DNA of 64,000 nt from NCBI GenBank assembly GCA_024362935.1, contig JANCRA010000121.1, forward strand, positions 682,001 to 746,000. Reading direction: 5' to 3'. The position numbers were made by a program, and so were the translations under genes. The notes under the pieces were generated by a model, which did not search any database, was not told the origin of the DNA, and saw only the letters and a list, made by a program, of their open reading frames with translations. Position 1 is the first letter of the stretch; every line of letters begins with the position of its first letter. Shown here one piece after another: positions 11,552-22,918 of the stretch. The stretch comes from Setophaga petechia (taxonomy: Eukaryota; Chordata; Aves; Passeriformes; Parulidae).

Positions 11552-12276
11552 TGTTGTAACACTGGAGGAAAATTACTGAGAATTTCAGACTTTCTGTGCT
11601 GCCAGGCACTGACCCTCAAGAGAACACTGCATTGACCTGAGGGCCTGGAGAAGCTTCCAAAATGGAATGACAGAACTGGGATTGTGGGGGTGGAGTTTGA
11701 ATGAAAGTGTGTGATATCACAGGGTGGGAAACTAGGAGTTTAAGGGTTTAGAATGTAGAAGGGTTCAGAATATAGTAATATATATATAAAGCAAGATGGA
11801 GGTTTAGGGTGGAGGCTGCTCCTTCTTCTTCCCCTTCTTCTTCACATTCTTCTTCCTCTTTCTTCTCTTTGTTCTCCTTCTTCTCCTCCTTCTTCTTCTC
11901 CTCCTTCTTCTTCTCCTCCTTCTTCTCCTTCTTCTCCTTCTTCTTCTTTTCCTCCTTCACCACCTTCTCCATGGGTTTGGGTGGTTTTGTGTAATTGGAT
12001 AAAAAAGTCCCCATTGTGGGCCATGGGTGGTTGGTTATTGGGTTAAAAGTGAAAATAATTTAGGTGTCATTTCTTAATTAAACAGTTTATCCTGAAAAAA
12101 CCTTATAGAGAGAGATACAGCTCCATTTTTTAGTTTATTAGAGTGAAGTGCTGTAGAACTCACAGTTTGTGAGAGTATAATAAGATAAAAACTAATAAAC
12201 ATCTATGTCCAAATAAAAAAAGTACCATCTCACACATTTAATCCCAACCTTAACAAAAAGAAGTTAAAACTCCACA
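11552..12276 (+). mobile_element. Solo LTR (GAA-bearing family 1, copy B)
   Basis: Bounded by a perfect 6-bp target duplication, GCTTAT, at 11546-11551 and 12277-12282. The LTR starts TGTTGTAACACTGG and ends AACTCCACA. Landmarks in order: ctgagaatttcagac, gaagcttccaaaatgg, CAAGATGGAGG, a long TTC/TCC tract, ccatgggtttgggtgg, taggtgtcatttctta, and an AATAAA signal at about 12196. This is the best-preserved family member in the window and defines its ends. No internal viral sequence is present. Confidence 0.92.
11818..11965. repeat. (TTC/TCC)n tract inside LTR copy B
   Basis: About 150 bases of almost pure pyrimidine on the plus strand immediately after CAAGATGGAGG. The equivalent tract is about 70 bases in copy A and about 25 bases in copy C. 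Purine-pyrimidine tracts of this length can form triplex DNA. Confidence 0.92.
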
Positions 12277-12282
12277 GCTTAT

Positions 12283-14342
12283 TCCATTTTTATTGGGTGT
12301 ATCTGTACTGAATCAGGAAGACTCAGGCATGGGGGGCCTCTCTCTGCCTCTCACTCTGCTGGGCTGGAGTTGTTGGGGCATAATTAACACTGAAACCACA
12401 TTTCTCATCAGTTTTCCCCCTTATTGGTAACAGCCTTGAACAGTTATTACCACACCTCCGCAGAAAAAGAAATATTTTGAGAGGCATTTAATCAGGCTTG
12501 GGGCACTGCTCTAATCAGAGCTGTTTGGTCTCTGTTTGCAGAGAAAGAGAAGAGCTGCAGCTTATAAATTCTTCTGAAAATCAGGTGAAGTTTCTCCCAA
12601 GCAGGGCAAAGAAGTGGCTCCAGCCTCAAAGAGATTGCCTGAGGAGAAGAAAATAACTCCAGAATACACCTGAAAACACCTTAAAGTAGATGTTGAAGTG
12701 ATAATATTTCAAAATTGATAAAAAGCCCATGTCCTGTTAACTTCCAATAGCTATGGGCTAAGCTTTTACTGCAAACCACAACACCCAGCACAGCTACAAG
12801 AAATTCTTTCAAAATACACAGAAAGTGGTGAATTTCAGTTCCACAAAAGAAAAAAAAAACCCAGCTAGAAAACAGATAAAGCAGAATGGTCACTTGTAAA
12901 TAGATCACCCCAGTGTATAAAAAATAATTAACCCAAACTTCTGTGATTGTGACAGGTGGACATTTGCTCAAGGTGGTAAAAGAGAGAACAGAATTGTGCC
13001 CTCAGGTCTGTGTTTTAGACCACAGAGCCACTGAGTGCCCAGCTGGAGGAAGGAAAAAAATGATGGAGCTGAGATGCAGAGGGAAAATTCCAGCCTCATC
13101 CATCTGCTGCTGTGATCAGTGCAGGATTTGGCCTCCTCCAGTGCCTGGGAGGTGTCAGCACAGGCTGGACCTGAAGCCTGAGTGATGCTCTCCTTGCCAA
13201 GCTGAGTTAACATCTCCTCCTTTCAGACAGATTTAGTCATGTTCCCAGGAGCTGAGACAGCACTGAGAGCCTGCAGGAGGTTTCTGTACCAGCCCTTCCC
13301 TTGAACTGGAGCTGCTTTGTGGAAAGGCAGCAGGACTTTCTCAGAAGCTGATGGGACATGGAGAACACTCAGCTGCTCACTCAGAGATTTTCGTAAAGAC
13401 ACAGCAGTCACAGAGTTCCCTTTCTGGCTGTGCTGTCATATTTCTGTGTAAACTCTCAGTTTCTCATGCCAGACCTGTCCCCCTACCAGCAGATTTTGTG
13501 GTGGTGTCACCTGCAGAATTGTGCAGCACACCTGGTAGAATCCAGCAGAGGGATAAATCTGGTTAAGAAAATAAAGAAATTTTGTTTGCAAACAAGTCCC
13601 TTGGAAAGAAGAAATTATGGAGGGGGAAAAAAAAGCCTCAAAGCATCAGCAGGACTTTAGGAAAATACGTATTTCAAAGTTTGCCAGAGTGTGGCAGTGG
13701 TCCTTTAGCAAAGGGAAGCACAGTTAAGTTTCAGGCTTCACTGAGGAGCTCAGCTTGGAAGAGGACCCAGACAGAACCTCACAGGTTACACTCGAGATTC
13801 AAAGCAATTTTTGAGACAGCAATTAAATAAAAACATCTTTAAAGCCCCAAAATTTCTGCAAGATCTACAGTAGCTTGACTCGAGGTGTGACAGAAACGAA
13901 TTGCTAATAAAACCTTCCAAGGAGGAGCAGTTTAAAGGATGCCTTTGACACTTTTCACTACAAAACAGTTTTCCTAAACACCTCATCTATCTCCCAGGCT
14001 GCTTTGGATGTGCTGCTGCTGGTGAGTGATTCATTAATGGATTACAAACCCTCCCTGCCCACTGCAGCCACTGCCAAATAATTAACAAAATAATTAACAA
14101 CTCAGTGCCTTCCCAGGACAATCCCCTCCTTTGAGAGATGCCCTGGAATGCACCAGGTTGGGCAATGGGCAGAGCTGGGAGCCCCGAGGGTTGGGAACCT
14201 CCCTGCCTTTGGGAGCTGGGGGAATTCCATGGAAAATCTGCCTTGTGTTCACCTCCAGCTCAGCTGCAGGGGCACTGCTCTGGCACTGAGGGACAAACAC
14301 AAGGACAAGATCCACCCCAGCTCAGTTTGAAGCTGTGGCCTT
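12283..14342. other. 2.1 kb unique sequence, no recognised feature
   Basis: No CR1, LTR or RNA gene recognised. The sequence contains several splice-like AG...GT pairs enclosing fewer than 50 bases (for example around 12542-12584 and 13999-14022), none of which joins in frame to another. Confidence 0.4.
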
Positions 14343-14348
14343 GGAAAT

Positions 14349-15156
14349 TCTCAGGTTTCTGTGGCTGGAATGGCTCCTGAAGTGTTAGAAAGTCTTTTCT
14401 CCCAGCCCTGTGACCGAAGAAGAAGTTGAGATTCATCAGTTCTGCTTTTCAAAGTTATATTTTATCTAATACATTCTTTCTCTGACCTGCTGATGTCTGT
14501 CTGGCAGGTTGGGTTGTGGCACACTGACTGCCCTTGGGGTGGTGTTAACTTTTTATACTAAAAAGTACATGTACTTTATTTACAATAATTTCCCAATACC
14601 TATCACCTATGTTAGACAGTCTGTCTCTACTCTAAACCAATCCAAAAGTGCCACCATCTGAGAAGGAGAAGCAGAAGGAGAAGGAGAAGGAGAAGGAGAA
14701 GAAGAAGAAGAAGAAGGAGAAGAAGAAGGAGAAGGAGAAGAAGAAGAAGAAGGAGTAGGAGAAGATGAAGAAGATGAAATGAAGAAGACGAAGAAGACAA
14801 AGAAGAAGAAGATGAAGAAGACGAAAGACAAAGAAGACAAGAAGAAAAGGAAGAAGAAGAAGATGAAGAAGAAGAAAAGGAAGAAGGAAGAAGACAGGAT
14901 ACACCCAGATCCCTCCATCTTGCCTCTTGAACCCCCATTCTAAATCCCCAAAATTCTACTTTTTCACCCCGTGACAAATTCACCATCATTCTACTCAAAC
15001 TCATGTGGCTTGTAACCCCTCACACAAAGTTGGGAATTGTTTCCATGGGCTAAAATGGAAGGCACAGGTGTTCCTGACTCTGTGCCAAGGTCTCTGAGCC
15101 CCTGCCAGGGTCTGGAGTCATCCAGGGCAGCCAGAGGGATGTCCTGGGTTCCAACA
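14349..15156 (-). mobile_element. Solo LTR (GAA-bearing family 2, copy 1)
   Basis: On the minus strand it begins TGTTGGAACCCAGGACATCC, carries CAAGATGGAGGG, then a TTC-rich tract, a GTAAATAAAGTAC poly(A)-like site and a 3' part matching the copy at 21605-22216. The six bases GGAAAT occur on both sides (14343-14348 and 15157-15162), a probable target duplication, although the outer 3' terminus no longer reads CA. It shares its start and the CAAGATGGA-plus-TTC layout with family 1, so the two families look related. No retroviral genes adjoin. Confidence 0.83.
14660..14895. repeat. (GAA/GAG)n purine tract inside LTR
   Basis: About 235 bases of nearly pure purine on the plus strand, mostly gaagaagaagaag with GAGAAG and GACGAAG variants. 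The sister copy has only about 25 bases here. This is the longest such tract inside an LTR in the window and yields spurious Phe/Ser- or Leu-rich frames on the minus strand. Confidence 0.93.
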
Positions 15157-15162
15157 GGAAAT

Positions 15163-15545
15163 GTCTGTTCAGCCTCTGCCTGGAGGCCCCTGGTGAGCTC
15201 CACTCACATGGGACAGTGGGACAGGGGGACAGGATCCACTGCTGCTGCTGCTTGCCCCTGGCCCAGGCATCTCTGTCCTGACCCAAGTGGTTCCTCTGGA
15301 TTTTATCCAGGGGTTGTTGCATGTAGAATGGAGATGCTGAGCTCTGGGAGTAGGGGTTCTTTCATCTCTGTGACTCTGCTACCCTTGGGACATGGAGAAG
15401 GGAGGAGAAGTGAGATCAAGCTGTTTTGTTCCAGCAAAAGTGGCTGGAAATTAAGATAAAGAGCAAAAAGGGGAGCAAAAGCTCTTCCTGGAGCAGGAGG
15501 GTGATGGGTGAGTGGTTCAGTTGCTGCTCTTCCAGGAGGAGCCTG
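15163..15545. other. Unique sequence, no recognised feature
   Basis: GC-richer segment between two LTRs, with a short GCT triplet run at 15239-15251. No gene recognised. Confidence 0.4.
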
Positions 15546-16242
15546 TGTTGAATACCAGCTTTGTGTTGGGAAGGATGAAAGTTTGACAAGAAAGTCTCAC
15601 AGATATGTGTGCTTGGCAGAAAGATTTTTTGAATATAGAGTCTGAAAAAGGAATAGAGATGGAAGCAAGTTTTGATATAGAGGAAAAGAATTGCTGAGCC
15701 AGTCTTACTGCATAACCAAGGAGGCAAATGATGTGTTAGTTAGAAGGGGTTTTTATGACTTAGAGCAAAGGATAAACCCACCCCAAAGAAGAAGGCGTTT
15801 TTACCAAGCAGAAAGAGAGCACAGGCAAACAAGTCAGCAAAGTTGCAAGTGGAAAAAAGATCTCACAATTTTCCACTGCAAGAAAACTGAAAAACAACAT
15901 AAACTGTAATGTACTAACTTTTAGTGATTGGAGAATAGCAACATGAATATGGTAATTATAGTAGTTATGATAGGCTATAGATAATAGTTAAGGTATAGAT
16001 TGGTTCTATAGTATTAAGATGCTCAGCAAAGAAAAGTATATAATGCATTGTAACCAAAAGAAAAGTCTATAATGCAATGTAACCAAAACCAAAGGGTGTC
16101 CAGGCCTGCCTGCAGCTGGAGCTGACAGCTGTAGGCACAGCTCTGTCACCCACCACCCTGGACTGCTGTAACCTCTTGGATGGAATAAACTGCATTTTGG
16201 AGAGCTGCCTGGAGTCCCACATCCCTCATTCAGGCTCTTACA
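15546..16242 (+). mobile_element. Solo LTR with duplicated TATA-box segment
   Basis: The element starts TGTTGAATACC and ends GCTCTTACA; CCTG occurs just outside both ends (15542-15545 and 16243-16246). Inside, a 29-base segment holding a TATA-like box occurs twice in tandem (16031-16059 with GTATATAATGC, and 16060-16088 with GTCTATAATGC). About 100 bases further lies AATAAA at about 16184-16189, as expected for an LTR with promoter and poly(A) site. The family resembles LTRs common in songbird genomes. The left boundary is less certain than the body. Confidence 0.72.
16031..16088 (+). promoter_or_regulatory. Tandemly duplicated TATA-box region of an LTR
   Basis: Two 29-base units begin GAAAAG and end TGTAACCAAAA. 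The first has TATATAAT, the second CTATAATG. Read as an LTR core promoter that has doubled. Activity is not shown by sequence. Confidence 0.6.
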
Positions 16243-16246
16243 CCTG

Positions 16247-17739
16247 TGAAAAGGCTGCACTGTAACAGGGAGCACACTGCGCCCAGTTTGTGTTATTATC
16301 CCATTTCTGCTTTTTGTCTGCTCTCAAAAACTCACTGATGGGTGGCTAGGGAGGAGGGTGTCCTTCCCTGGTGGCACAAAGAGCTCCATGTGAGCTCCCA
16401 GGAGGTGCTGTCCCTGCTCAGGGAGTGTGTAGGGCAGAGAGCTGAAGGCCCAGGGTCACAGGCAGAGAGAAAGAATCTCTGAATTCAGAGCCAGCTCCAC
16501 ACCCAGCCTGCCCATCTGAAGGCAAAGGGGTTGTTAGCTCCATGAATGGGATTTACAGGCACTTCTGAGCCCTCAGACAAGGGGTGAGTGTGTTTGCAAG
16601 TGGTTTCCTTGGCACTGGGGTGGGATGTGCCTGGGAGAGACTCTGTGCACATTTTAAATGAGGCATTGACAGGTGGCATGACCTGAATCATCTCTCTTTT
16701 CAGGGTGAAAACCCAGTGGAGAGCTTTCCTAAGGAGGAAATATCTGAAATGCTTCTGCTGGAACCCCTTTTGACAAGGACAGCATGTACCAGTCAGCACC
16801 TGAGCCCCACTGGTGGGATTTGGGAGAGAATTGGAAAAGCAAAAGTGAGAAACTTGTGAGTTGAGATGAAGACAGTTTAATAGGTAAAGCAAAAGCCACA
16901 TTAGCAAGCAAAGCAAATCTTGGAATCCATTCCCACTTCCCCAGGGCAGGCAGGTGCAGCCATCCCCAAAAAAGCTGGGATCCATCACATTTAACAGTGA
17001 CTTGGGGGGAAAAACACCATCACCCCAAACACCCCACCTTCCTTCTTCTTCTCCCATCTCCAGACTCTGATGCCATGTGGTGTGGGACATCCCTTGGGAC
17101 TTTTGGGGTCAGCTGTCCTGGCTGTGTCCCCTTCCAAATCCATCCCCATCCCCAGCCCACTCATCAGTGGGGTGAGAGGCAGAAAAGGTATCATTTCTTC
17201 TCAGCAATAACCAGAACATCCCTGAATTATCAGGGATAACTCTGATTTCAGCACAAATCCAAACCACAGCCCCACAACAGCTACTGCAAAGAAAATTAAC
17301 CCTGCCCTGGCCAAAAGCAGCACAGGCAATGATTCCTTTGTCACACCCTTTGATTGCAGTGATCTGAGTTCAGCTGTGAGAAAGACAGTGAGGAGGAAGT
17401 CTGGGCTTCCAAACAGAGACACCTGGCCCTGCAGTGCCTGGCATTTTAGGAAAGTGAACACGAAACCACAGTACTTTAAAAAGCAAGTTGTAAGAAGGGC
17501 AGTGGTGTGAGAAAAAAAAGCTCCTGGGCGTCTCTTGGTTTGGAGGAACGAGAGGCTGATTCCCCTGCCAGCTCCAGTTGTTTATTCTGAGCTTCACCTC
17601 CATGGATCAAGGTGTGCTCCTTCCCTCTTGCAGGTGGTCAGACACGAGGCCTCATGGACTTTCCCTGATGTTGGCTGAGGCATTGGAATGGCAATCACAG
17701 CATTAATGTGACTTGCAAGCTTGCCAGCCCAAAGATGAG
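16247..17739. other. 1.5 kb unique sequence, no recognised feature
   Basis: No repeat family recognised. A minus-strand open frame of about 200 codons (16485-17090) has no recognisable domain, biased Cys/Leu/Trp content and no supporting splice or start context, so I do not call it a gene. Confidence 0.4.
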
Positions 17740-18326
17740 CACAGCCCGAGTGCCAGGAAAGCTGCACCTCCAGGGCTGGGCCCAGTTCTGCTCCTGCGGG
17801 AGAGCCCTGGAGGGGCCGCAGCGTGTCCAGGGCAGGGAACGGAGCTGGGAAGGGGCTGGAGAATCCCTGAGGGAGCTGGGAAGGGGCTGGAGAATCCCTG
17901 AGGGAGCTGGGAAGGGGCTGGAGAATCCCTGAGGAGCTGGGAAGGGGCTGGAGAATCCCTGAGGAGCTGGGAAGGGGCTGGAGCAAAGGAGGCTCAGGGG
18001 GGCCCTTGTGGCTCTGCACAAGTCCCTGCCAGGAGGGCACAGCCGGGGGGGTCGGGCTGTGCTCCCAGGGAACAGGGACAGGAGCAGAGGGAACGGCCTC
18101 AGGCTGGGCCAGGGCAGGCTCAGCTTGGCCAGCAGCAGGAATTTGCCCATGGAAAGGGAGCTCAGGCCTTGGCAGGGGCTGCCCAGAGAGCTTTGCAGTG
18201 CCCATCCCTGCAGGTGTCCCCTGCAGGTGGCACTGAGTGCTCTGGGCTGGGGACAAGGTGGGGACCAAAGTTTGGATGTGATGATCTTTTCCAACATAAA
18301 TGATTCTGGGACTCTTTGATTCTGTA
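17740..18326 (+). mobile_element. CR1 LINE 3' end with internal tandem array
   Basis: Plus-strand CR1 tail ending in the family terminus (gatgatcttttccaacat, then aatgattctggg and gattctgt). Upstream it has the CR1 stretch around ggagcaaaggaggctcagg and ggcctcaggctgggccaggg. It shares with 46190-46600 and 63748-64000 unusual variants such as gccagcagcaggaatttgcc and gctttgcagtgcccatccctg, marking one subfamily. Inside it a 30-32 base unit is repeated. The 300-codon minus-strand frame over it is an artefact. Confidence 0.88.
17841..17988. repeat. 30-32 bp tandem array inside CR1
   Basis: Unit GGAGCTGGGAAGGGGCTGGA plus gaatccctga and one or two extra G. Four and a half copies; the first two are 32 bases and the later ones 30 bases. 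The CR1 at 46190-46600 has only two diverged copies of the core, so the array expanded locally. Confidence 0.92.
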
Positions 18327-18558
18327 AGGGTGCCCCACACGGGTGTCACCCCCCACTCTCCATGGCTGGGGTCAGTGCAGGGACAGCTCTGGCTGAGAAT
18401 TGAGCTGTGAAGGGAAATTTCTCCCTGTGCCATGGGGCTGAGCCAGCACGCTGTGAACACGAGCCTGGCTGAGCATAGATGGCGCAACAGATTCACTAAT
18501 CACTGCTAATTCCAGCGTCCCAAACTCTCCCAGCTGCTCTCCGTGCCTGCACAGGCAC

Positions 18559-18733
18559 TGCTGGAGTTCTGGATGCTGAGAATTTCAGACTTTCTGCGCT
18601 GCCAGGCACTGACCCCCAAGAGAACATTGCATCTGACCTGAGGCTTTGGAGAAGCTTCCAAAATGGAATGAAAGAACTGGGATTGTGGGTGTGGAGTTTG
18701 AATAGAAGTGTGTGATATCACAGGGTGCGAAAC
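18559..18733 (+). mobile_element. Truncated LTR fragment (GAA-bearing family 1, copy D)
   Basis: Begins TGCTGGAGTTCTGG and follows the family through ctgagaatttcagac, gaagcttccaaaatgg and gtgtgatatcacagggtg, then stops abruptly at about 18733. The poly(A) half and TTC tract are missing. Very similar to the same part of copy B. Confidence 0.85.
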
Positions 18734-18880
18734 CCTCCGGTCTGAAGTGCCTTCAATCCTGACCTCAACAGAGGCAGAAAAACAAAGCCAAAAAGCAGCA
18801 AGGCACAGCTTGCCCAGGATGTGAGCTGTTGGAAAGTGGCAAGGTCACCTCTAAAGCCATGGCAGGTCCAGCCAGAGCAG

Positions 18881-19420
18881 TGTGGGGAACAACTGCTCAC
18901 TTTGAAAATTTAAAAAGGTTTATTAAACCTTGACAAAAACACAACAAAAGGACTACATAAGGAAAAATTTGCAGTGCTGGGAAGTGCCCTTGTGGATACC
19001 ACAAGGTTGGTTCATCTTCAAGATGGGTGCTCAGTCTTTTATACTCCTGGGGGTTGCATCAGCCAGCCCTGGCCCTCCCAAAGTCTGTCAGGCAGCTCTT
19101 CTGTGCATTTATCAGTGGAAATGCTTTCTTGTCACTGGATTGGAGCTCAGGTGTTGCCATGCCTCACCCCCTAAGCACCCCCAAGCTTTTCCATTCCCAG
19201 CTGCCCCATGCAAGGGACACCTGTGCAGCTTCTTTGTACCTGTCCTGGACAGCCCAGGCTGTGTGATGACAACAATACAGGGGGAAGGGAACTGTAGGGA
19301 GAACAGAGGGCATCTAAACTACAGTAACATAACTGTACATCACTAAAGCTTTTCTTAATATTCACACAATAGTTATCTTTTAATTGCAAGAGCCAATCCT
19401 CTCATTATCCATCTGTAACA
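18881..19420 (-). mobile_element. Solo LTR with TATA box and poly(A) signal
   Basis: On the minus strand it starts TGTTACAGATGG and ends GTTCCCCACA. A GAGTATAAAAGACTGAG core-promoter box lies in the 3' third, and about 120 bases downstream comes GGTTTAATAAACC, which carries the poly(A) signal, just before the end. GCAG flanks both sides (18877-18880, 19421-19424). This TATA / R / AATAAA / U5 order is diagnostic of a retroviral LTR. No internal genes adjoin. Confidence 0.85.
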
Positions 19421-19424
19421 GCAG

Positions 19425-21604
19425 CATGTCTGACCATGCCCTGACCACCAGCCTGTCCATCTATCCCACTCCTGCAGACACAGGAGTCAAATAAGTGTTT
19501 AAAATCCAGTGAGAGGTTGTGAGAGCCCTCAAACCCTTCTCATTGCTGACAGCAATTAGGGGATTGTGCCTTCACCCTCACCCTGCCATAGGGAAAGCAT
19601 GTGCTCTCCTTTTACCCACTGTAAACACGTCCACGGGATTGAGTGACTGCAGCAAGGTCATGCAGGAAGCTGTGGTTGGACTGGGAATTTTGGTGTGGGT
19701 CTGGCAGCCCTGGCCTGACTCCCTGCTGATGGGCAGACTGCCAATAATGATAATAAATAATAATAAATAAGCAAATTTGCATTTTCTAAGTGCCTGTTGC
19801 ATTACTGAGCTCAGGGATTTGCATTGCTGCCTCAAGTTCCTTGTTTCTGTTATTAGGTCTATTATCTCTGTGTGTTGAATTTGCCATAGTAAGAGGTAAT
19901 AAACGATGTAAAGACATCTTTTATTATATCCCCAGACATTATTTTAATGCGACTGTGCAGTAAGGGTATGAAAGCTGTGCTTAAACCAGACTATTATTTT
20001 AATATATCCATTTCATCAAGCTCTAAAATCCAGAAAGGAGCTATAACTAGGCTACGTATCTGCACTGAGTCCCACTGTAAATGAATTGGGAGAAAATTGG
20101 GTAGGAACACGGCTGAATGAGCAGGGAGATGCCAGTGTTGGGTAATTCCACTTTGATTTCCTTCCACTTGGTGGATGTGTGTTTCTTCAGCTGGTCTGTG
20201 TCAACACGGGGTATTTCACAACTGGTTCTTTACTGGGGTGCGTGCAGACCTTTCTCCTCTGTATCACAACAGCAGGGCTTTGTTTGCCTGCCCAGGTTGT
20301 TTGGAGAGTGTCTCATTGGAAGGAGGAAGAGGATGCCACAAGCTCTCACTTGTTGAGCAGGCAGAAAATGTAACTCTGCCAGGTGGGGCATGGCAGGACG
20401 GAATGGGCACGCTGATCATCCCAAGGTGTTTGTCTGAAGGGCATTCATTCTGCAAGTCACTCCTCTGCCCCTAAGAGGAATAGACACTTCCTCTATAGTG
20501 ATTTTAACTCTTAGAATTCCCCTTCACAATTTTTTATAGGGAATATCCAGGAAAAGCTGCCCATTTTACCAGGTTAATCAGGATGGTTCCATTCCACATC
20601 AGACATCCTTTCTGATGCAAAAGCAGAATGGACGGTGACACACTTTTGCTTTCCTCCTTTTAACAACAGTTTTCTTCCTTTGTAACCTCTGATTTGATTA
20701 ATCTGGCTGCTGTCCCTGTTTTAGAGGGAATTTTCAGCTGAGGTCTTTCCCAAATGGTTAAAATGTTTTGCTAAAAAAAAAAGTGTGCAAAACAAATCCT
20801 GAGGGAAAAGCCAGACCCATCCTAAATAAACTTTGCTGAGCAGGAGATTAGATTTCAAGTAGTAACAGAGTTTATAATAGAGAGTATTTGCTCTAAGGGC
20901 TGCCAAGGATAAATCATGTCAGGAAGGAGAAAAGCTCACTAGGTAGCAGAATGAATAGAGAAGATCTTGGGAATATGGGAGGGAAAGGAAAGCACCACAA
21001 AATGAAGCTGGACAAAGAAAGGGAACACAAATATAAGAAAACAGGCTAACAGTTGTGATAGAGAACTGGATAAAGAGTATTAAACCAAAAATCCACTCAT
21101 ATTTGTGCATATAATTAAGGAAATTTGCTGATCTGTTCTTGCCTTCTATTTGCATATGCCAGTCATGAGTTTGGCCAGCTGAGCCACAATGCCACCAGCA
21201 CTGCAGGTGCCAGTGTCTGCAAAAACAAATGGAAAAATCAGTGTTAATATTAGCACTGGGTCTACTTGCCTTTTCCTCCAGCCAGGAAATGGAAACAATG
21301 GCACACAACTTTATGTGACCAACAAAACTTCGTTGCCAACAGCAAATATTCCCAGGGAACAGCGGGAGAACAATTGATGGATGCTGAGTGGGAGATTGCA
21401 TCACTTTGAGTCACGAAAGTGCAGATGGAAATAGACCTGGTGTTGGTCATTCCAAGGATAGAAAGTCATGGTGTCACTGCTTTAGCTGACATAAACAGGC
21501 AAACACCTTCAGCTGCGGGGGAAGTGGGGTTAATGGTGATGTGGAGGGAAGAAAAATCAGCATTTGAAGGATAAGAAGGCAAAATCAGAATTGGAAGGAT
21601 ACTG
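19425..21604. other. 2.2 kb unique sequence; AT-rich complex block at 19725-20110
   Basis: The block 19725-20110 starts with an AATAAT run and continues as AT-rich, high-complexity DNA containing ATTTGCAT-like words twice (aaatttgcattt, ggatttgcattg) and a GTAAACG-like site. It has the look of a conserved non-coding element. The rest holds nothing I recognise. Confidence 0.35.
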
Positions 21605-22216
21605 TGTCTAGGGGCTTCTGTGGCTGAGATGAACCCAAGATGTGTTAGAGTCTCTTTCCCCAGTCTGAGGAAGGAGTCAGGATTCTTCTGTTCTGGTTTT
21701 CAAGGTTGTTTATTTTCTCTTATCTAATCCATTCTTTCTCTGACCCACTGAGGTCTGTCTGGCAGGTTGGTTTGTGGCACACTGACTGCCTTGGGCTGGT
21801 GTTAGCTTTTTATGCTAAAAACTACATGTACTTCATTTACAATAATTTTCCAATACCTATCACCTATGTTAGACAGTGTGTTTCTACTGTAAACCAATCC
21901 AAAAGTGCCAGCATCACCCAGAAATGGAGGCTAAGAAGAAGAAAGAAGGACAAGGCACGCCAAATTCCTCCATCTTGGCTTCTGAATCCCCATTTTAAAA
22001 ACTCAAAATTCTACTTTTCTATCTTGTAACAAATTAACTATTATTCTACTAAAACTTTTGTGGGTTGTGAATCGTCATATAAGGTTGGTAATTGTTTGTT
22101 TCCATGGGCTAAAATGGAAGGCACAGGTGTTTTTGACTCTGTGCCAAGGTCTCTGAGCCCCCTGCCAGGGTCTGGAGTCCTCCAGGGCAGCCAGAGGAAT
22201 GTCCTGAGTTCCAACA
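21605..22216 (-). mobile_element. Solo LTR (GAA-bearing family 2, copy 2)
   Basis: Aligns with 14349-15156 over its length in the same orientation. On the minus strand it starts TGTTGGAACTCAGGACATTCC, has CCAAGATGGAGG, only a short TTC stretch, the gtaaatgaagtac site (a degenerate poly(A) region) and the tgccagacagacctca segment. The outer 3' limit is inferred from the sister copy; no exact target duplication was found. Confidence 0.8.
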
Positions 22217-22918
22217 ACTCTGAAGGCAAAATGATTGATGGGGGGATGAAACAAGGGAATTTGGAAATCTGGTAAGAAAACTGGCATCACACCTCTGGCT
22301 GTGCTCTTTGTAAGTGTAGAAGTGCTCAGGGGTTGGATAACCTGTTGTTTCACCAGTGTGAGGACAGCTGGCCTGCCCCTTCCTCCCTCAGGGATGAACT
22401 TTTAACTTTTTTTTTTGGTGTTTACTCTTCTCCAGCCCTGCTGCCTCGCTGCATCCTTTTCTCTGCCTCCTCAGACGATGGGGGACTAAAGATAGGAGCT
22501 CTTTCCTTTACAGTTCCTTGGCAGCTGGCAGTGAATGACCCCTGTCCCTGCAGATATATTTTTGGTTCAGTTATTCCGTCATTTGTGTTTCACTAATCCT
22601 AAGTCCTGTTATCTCCCAGCCTCTGGCTCCCTTCACCTGTGCAGTGACTGTGACTGCCCAGGGTTCCCCTCATTCCAATAGTTTGCCATGCCCTGAATTC
22701 TTAGAGGGCTCTTGTCATTTTTTTTCCTCTCTCCTCACTCCACGTCTTTAATTTCTGAGTATTTCCATGGGATTTCTAAGGCCTTTGAAAAACCTTTCTC
22801 TGTGATCTGCCCTGCAGCACTCCTGCCAGCCCTGCCTTGGAGGTGGGGGACAGAAATGCTGCTCCTGAGGTGTTTTTTGGACTGATGCTCAATGAAAGCT
22901 TCAAGAACACCTGGCAAG
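22217..22918. other. Unique sequence, no recognised feature
   Basis: Mixed DNA between two LTR-like segments. No repeat family, RNA gene or coding signal recognised. Confidence 0.4.

Noticed and set aside
12542..12584. 43-base exon-like segment reading EREELQLINSSENQ
   Set aside because: Only one frame is open, its phase does not match the preceding candidate, and there is no other support.
13999..14022. 24-base micro-exon before a GTGAGT
   Set aside because: Too short to judge; no partner exon.
16485..17090. 201-codon minus-strand open frame
   Set aside because: No recognisable domain, promoter, splice context or conservation evidence.
17594..18496. 300-codon minus-strand open frame with GILQPLPSS repeats
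   Set aside because: It is the reverse reading of a CR1 tail and its 30-32 bp tandem array.
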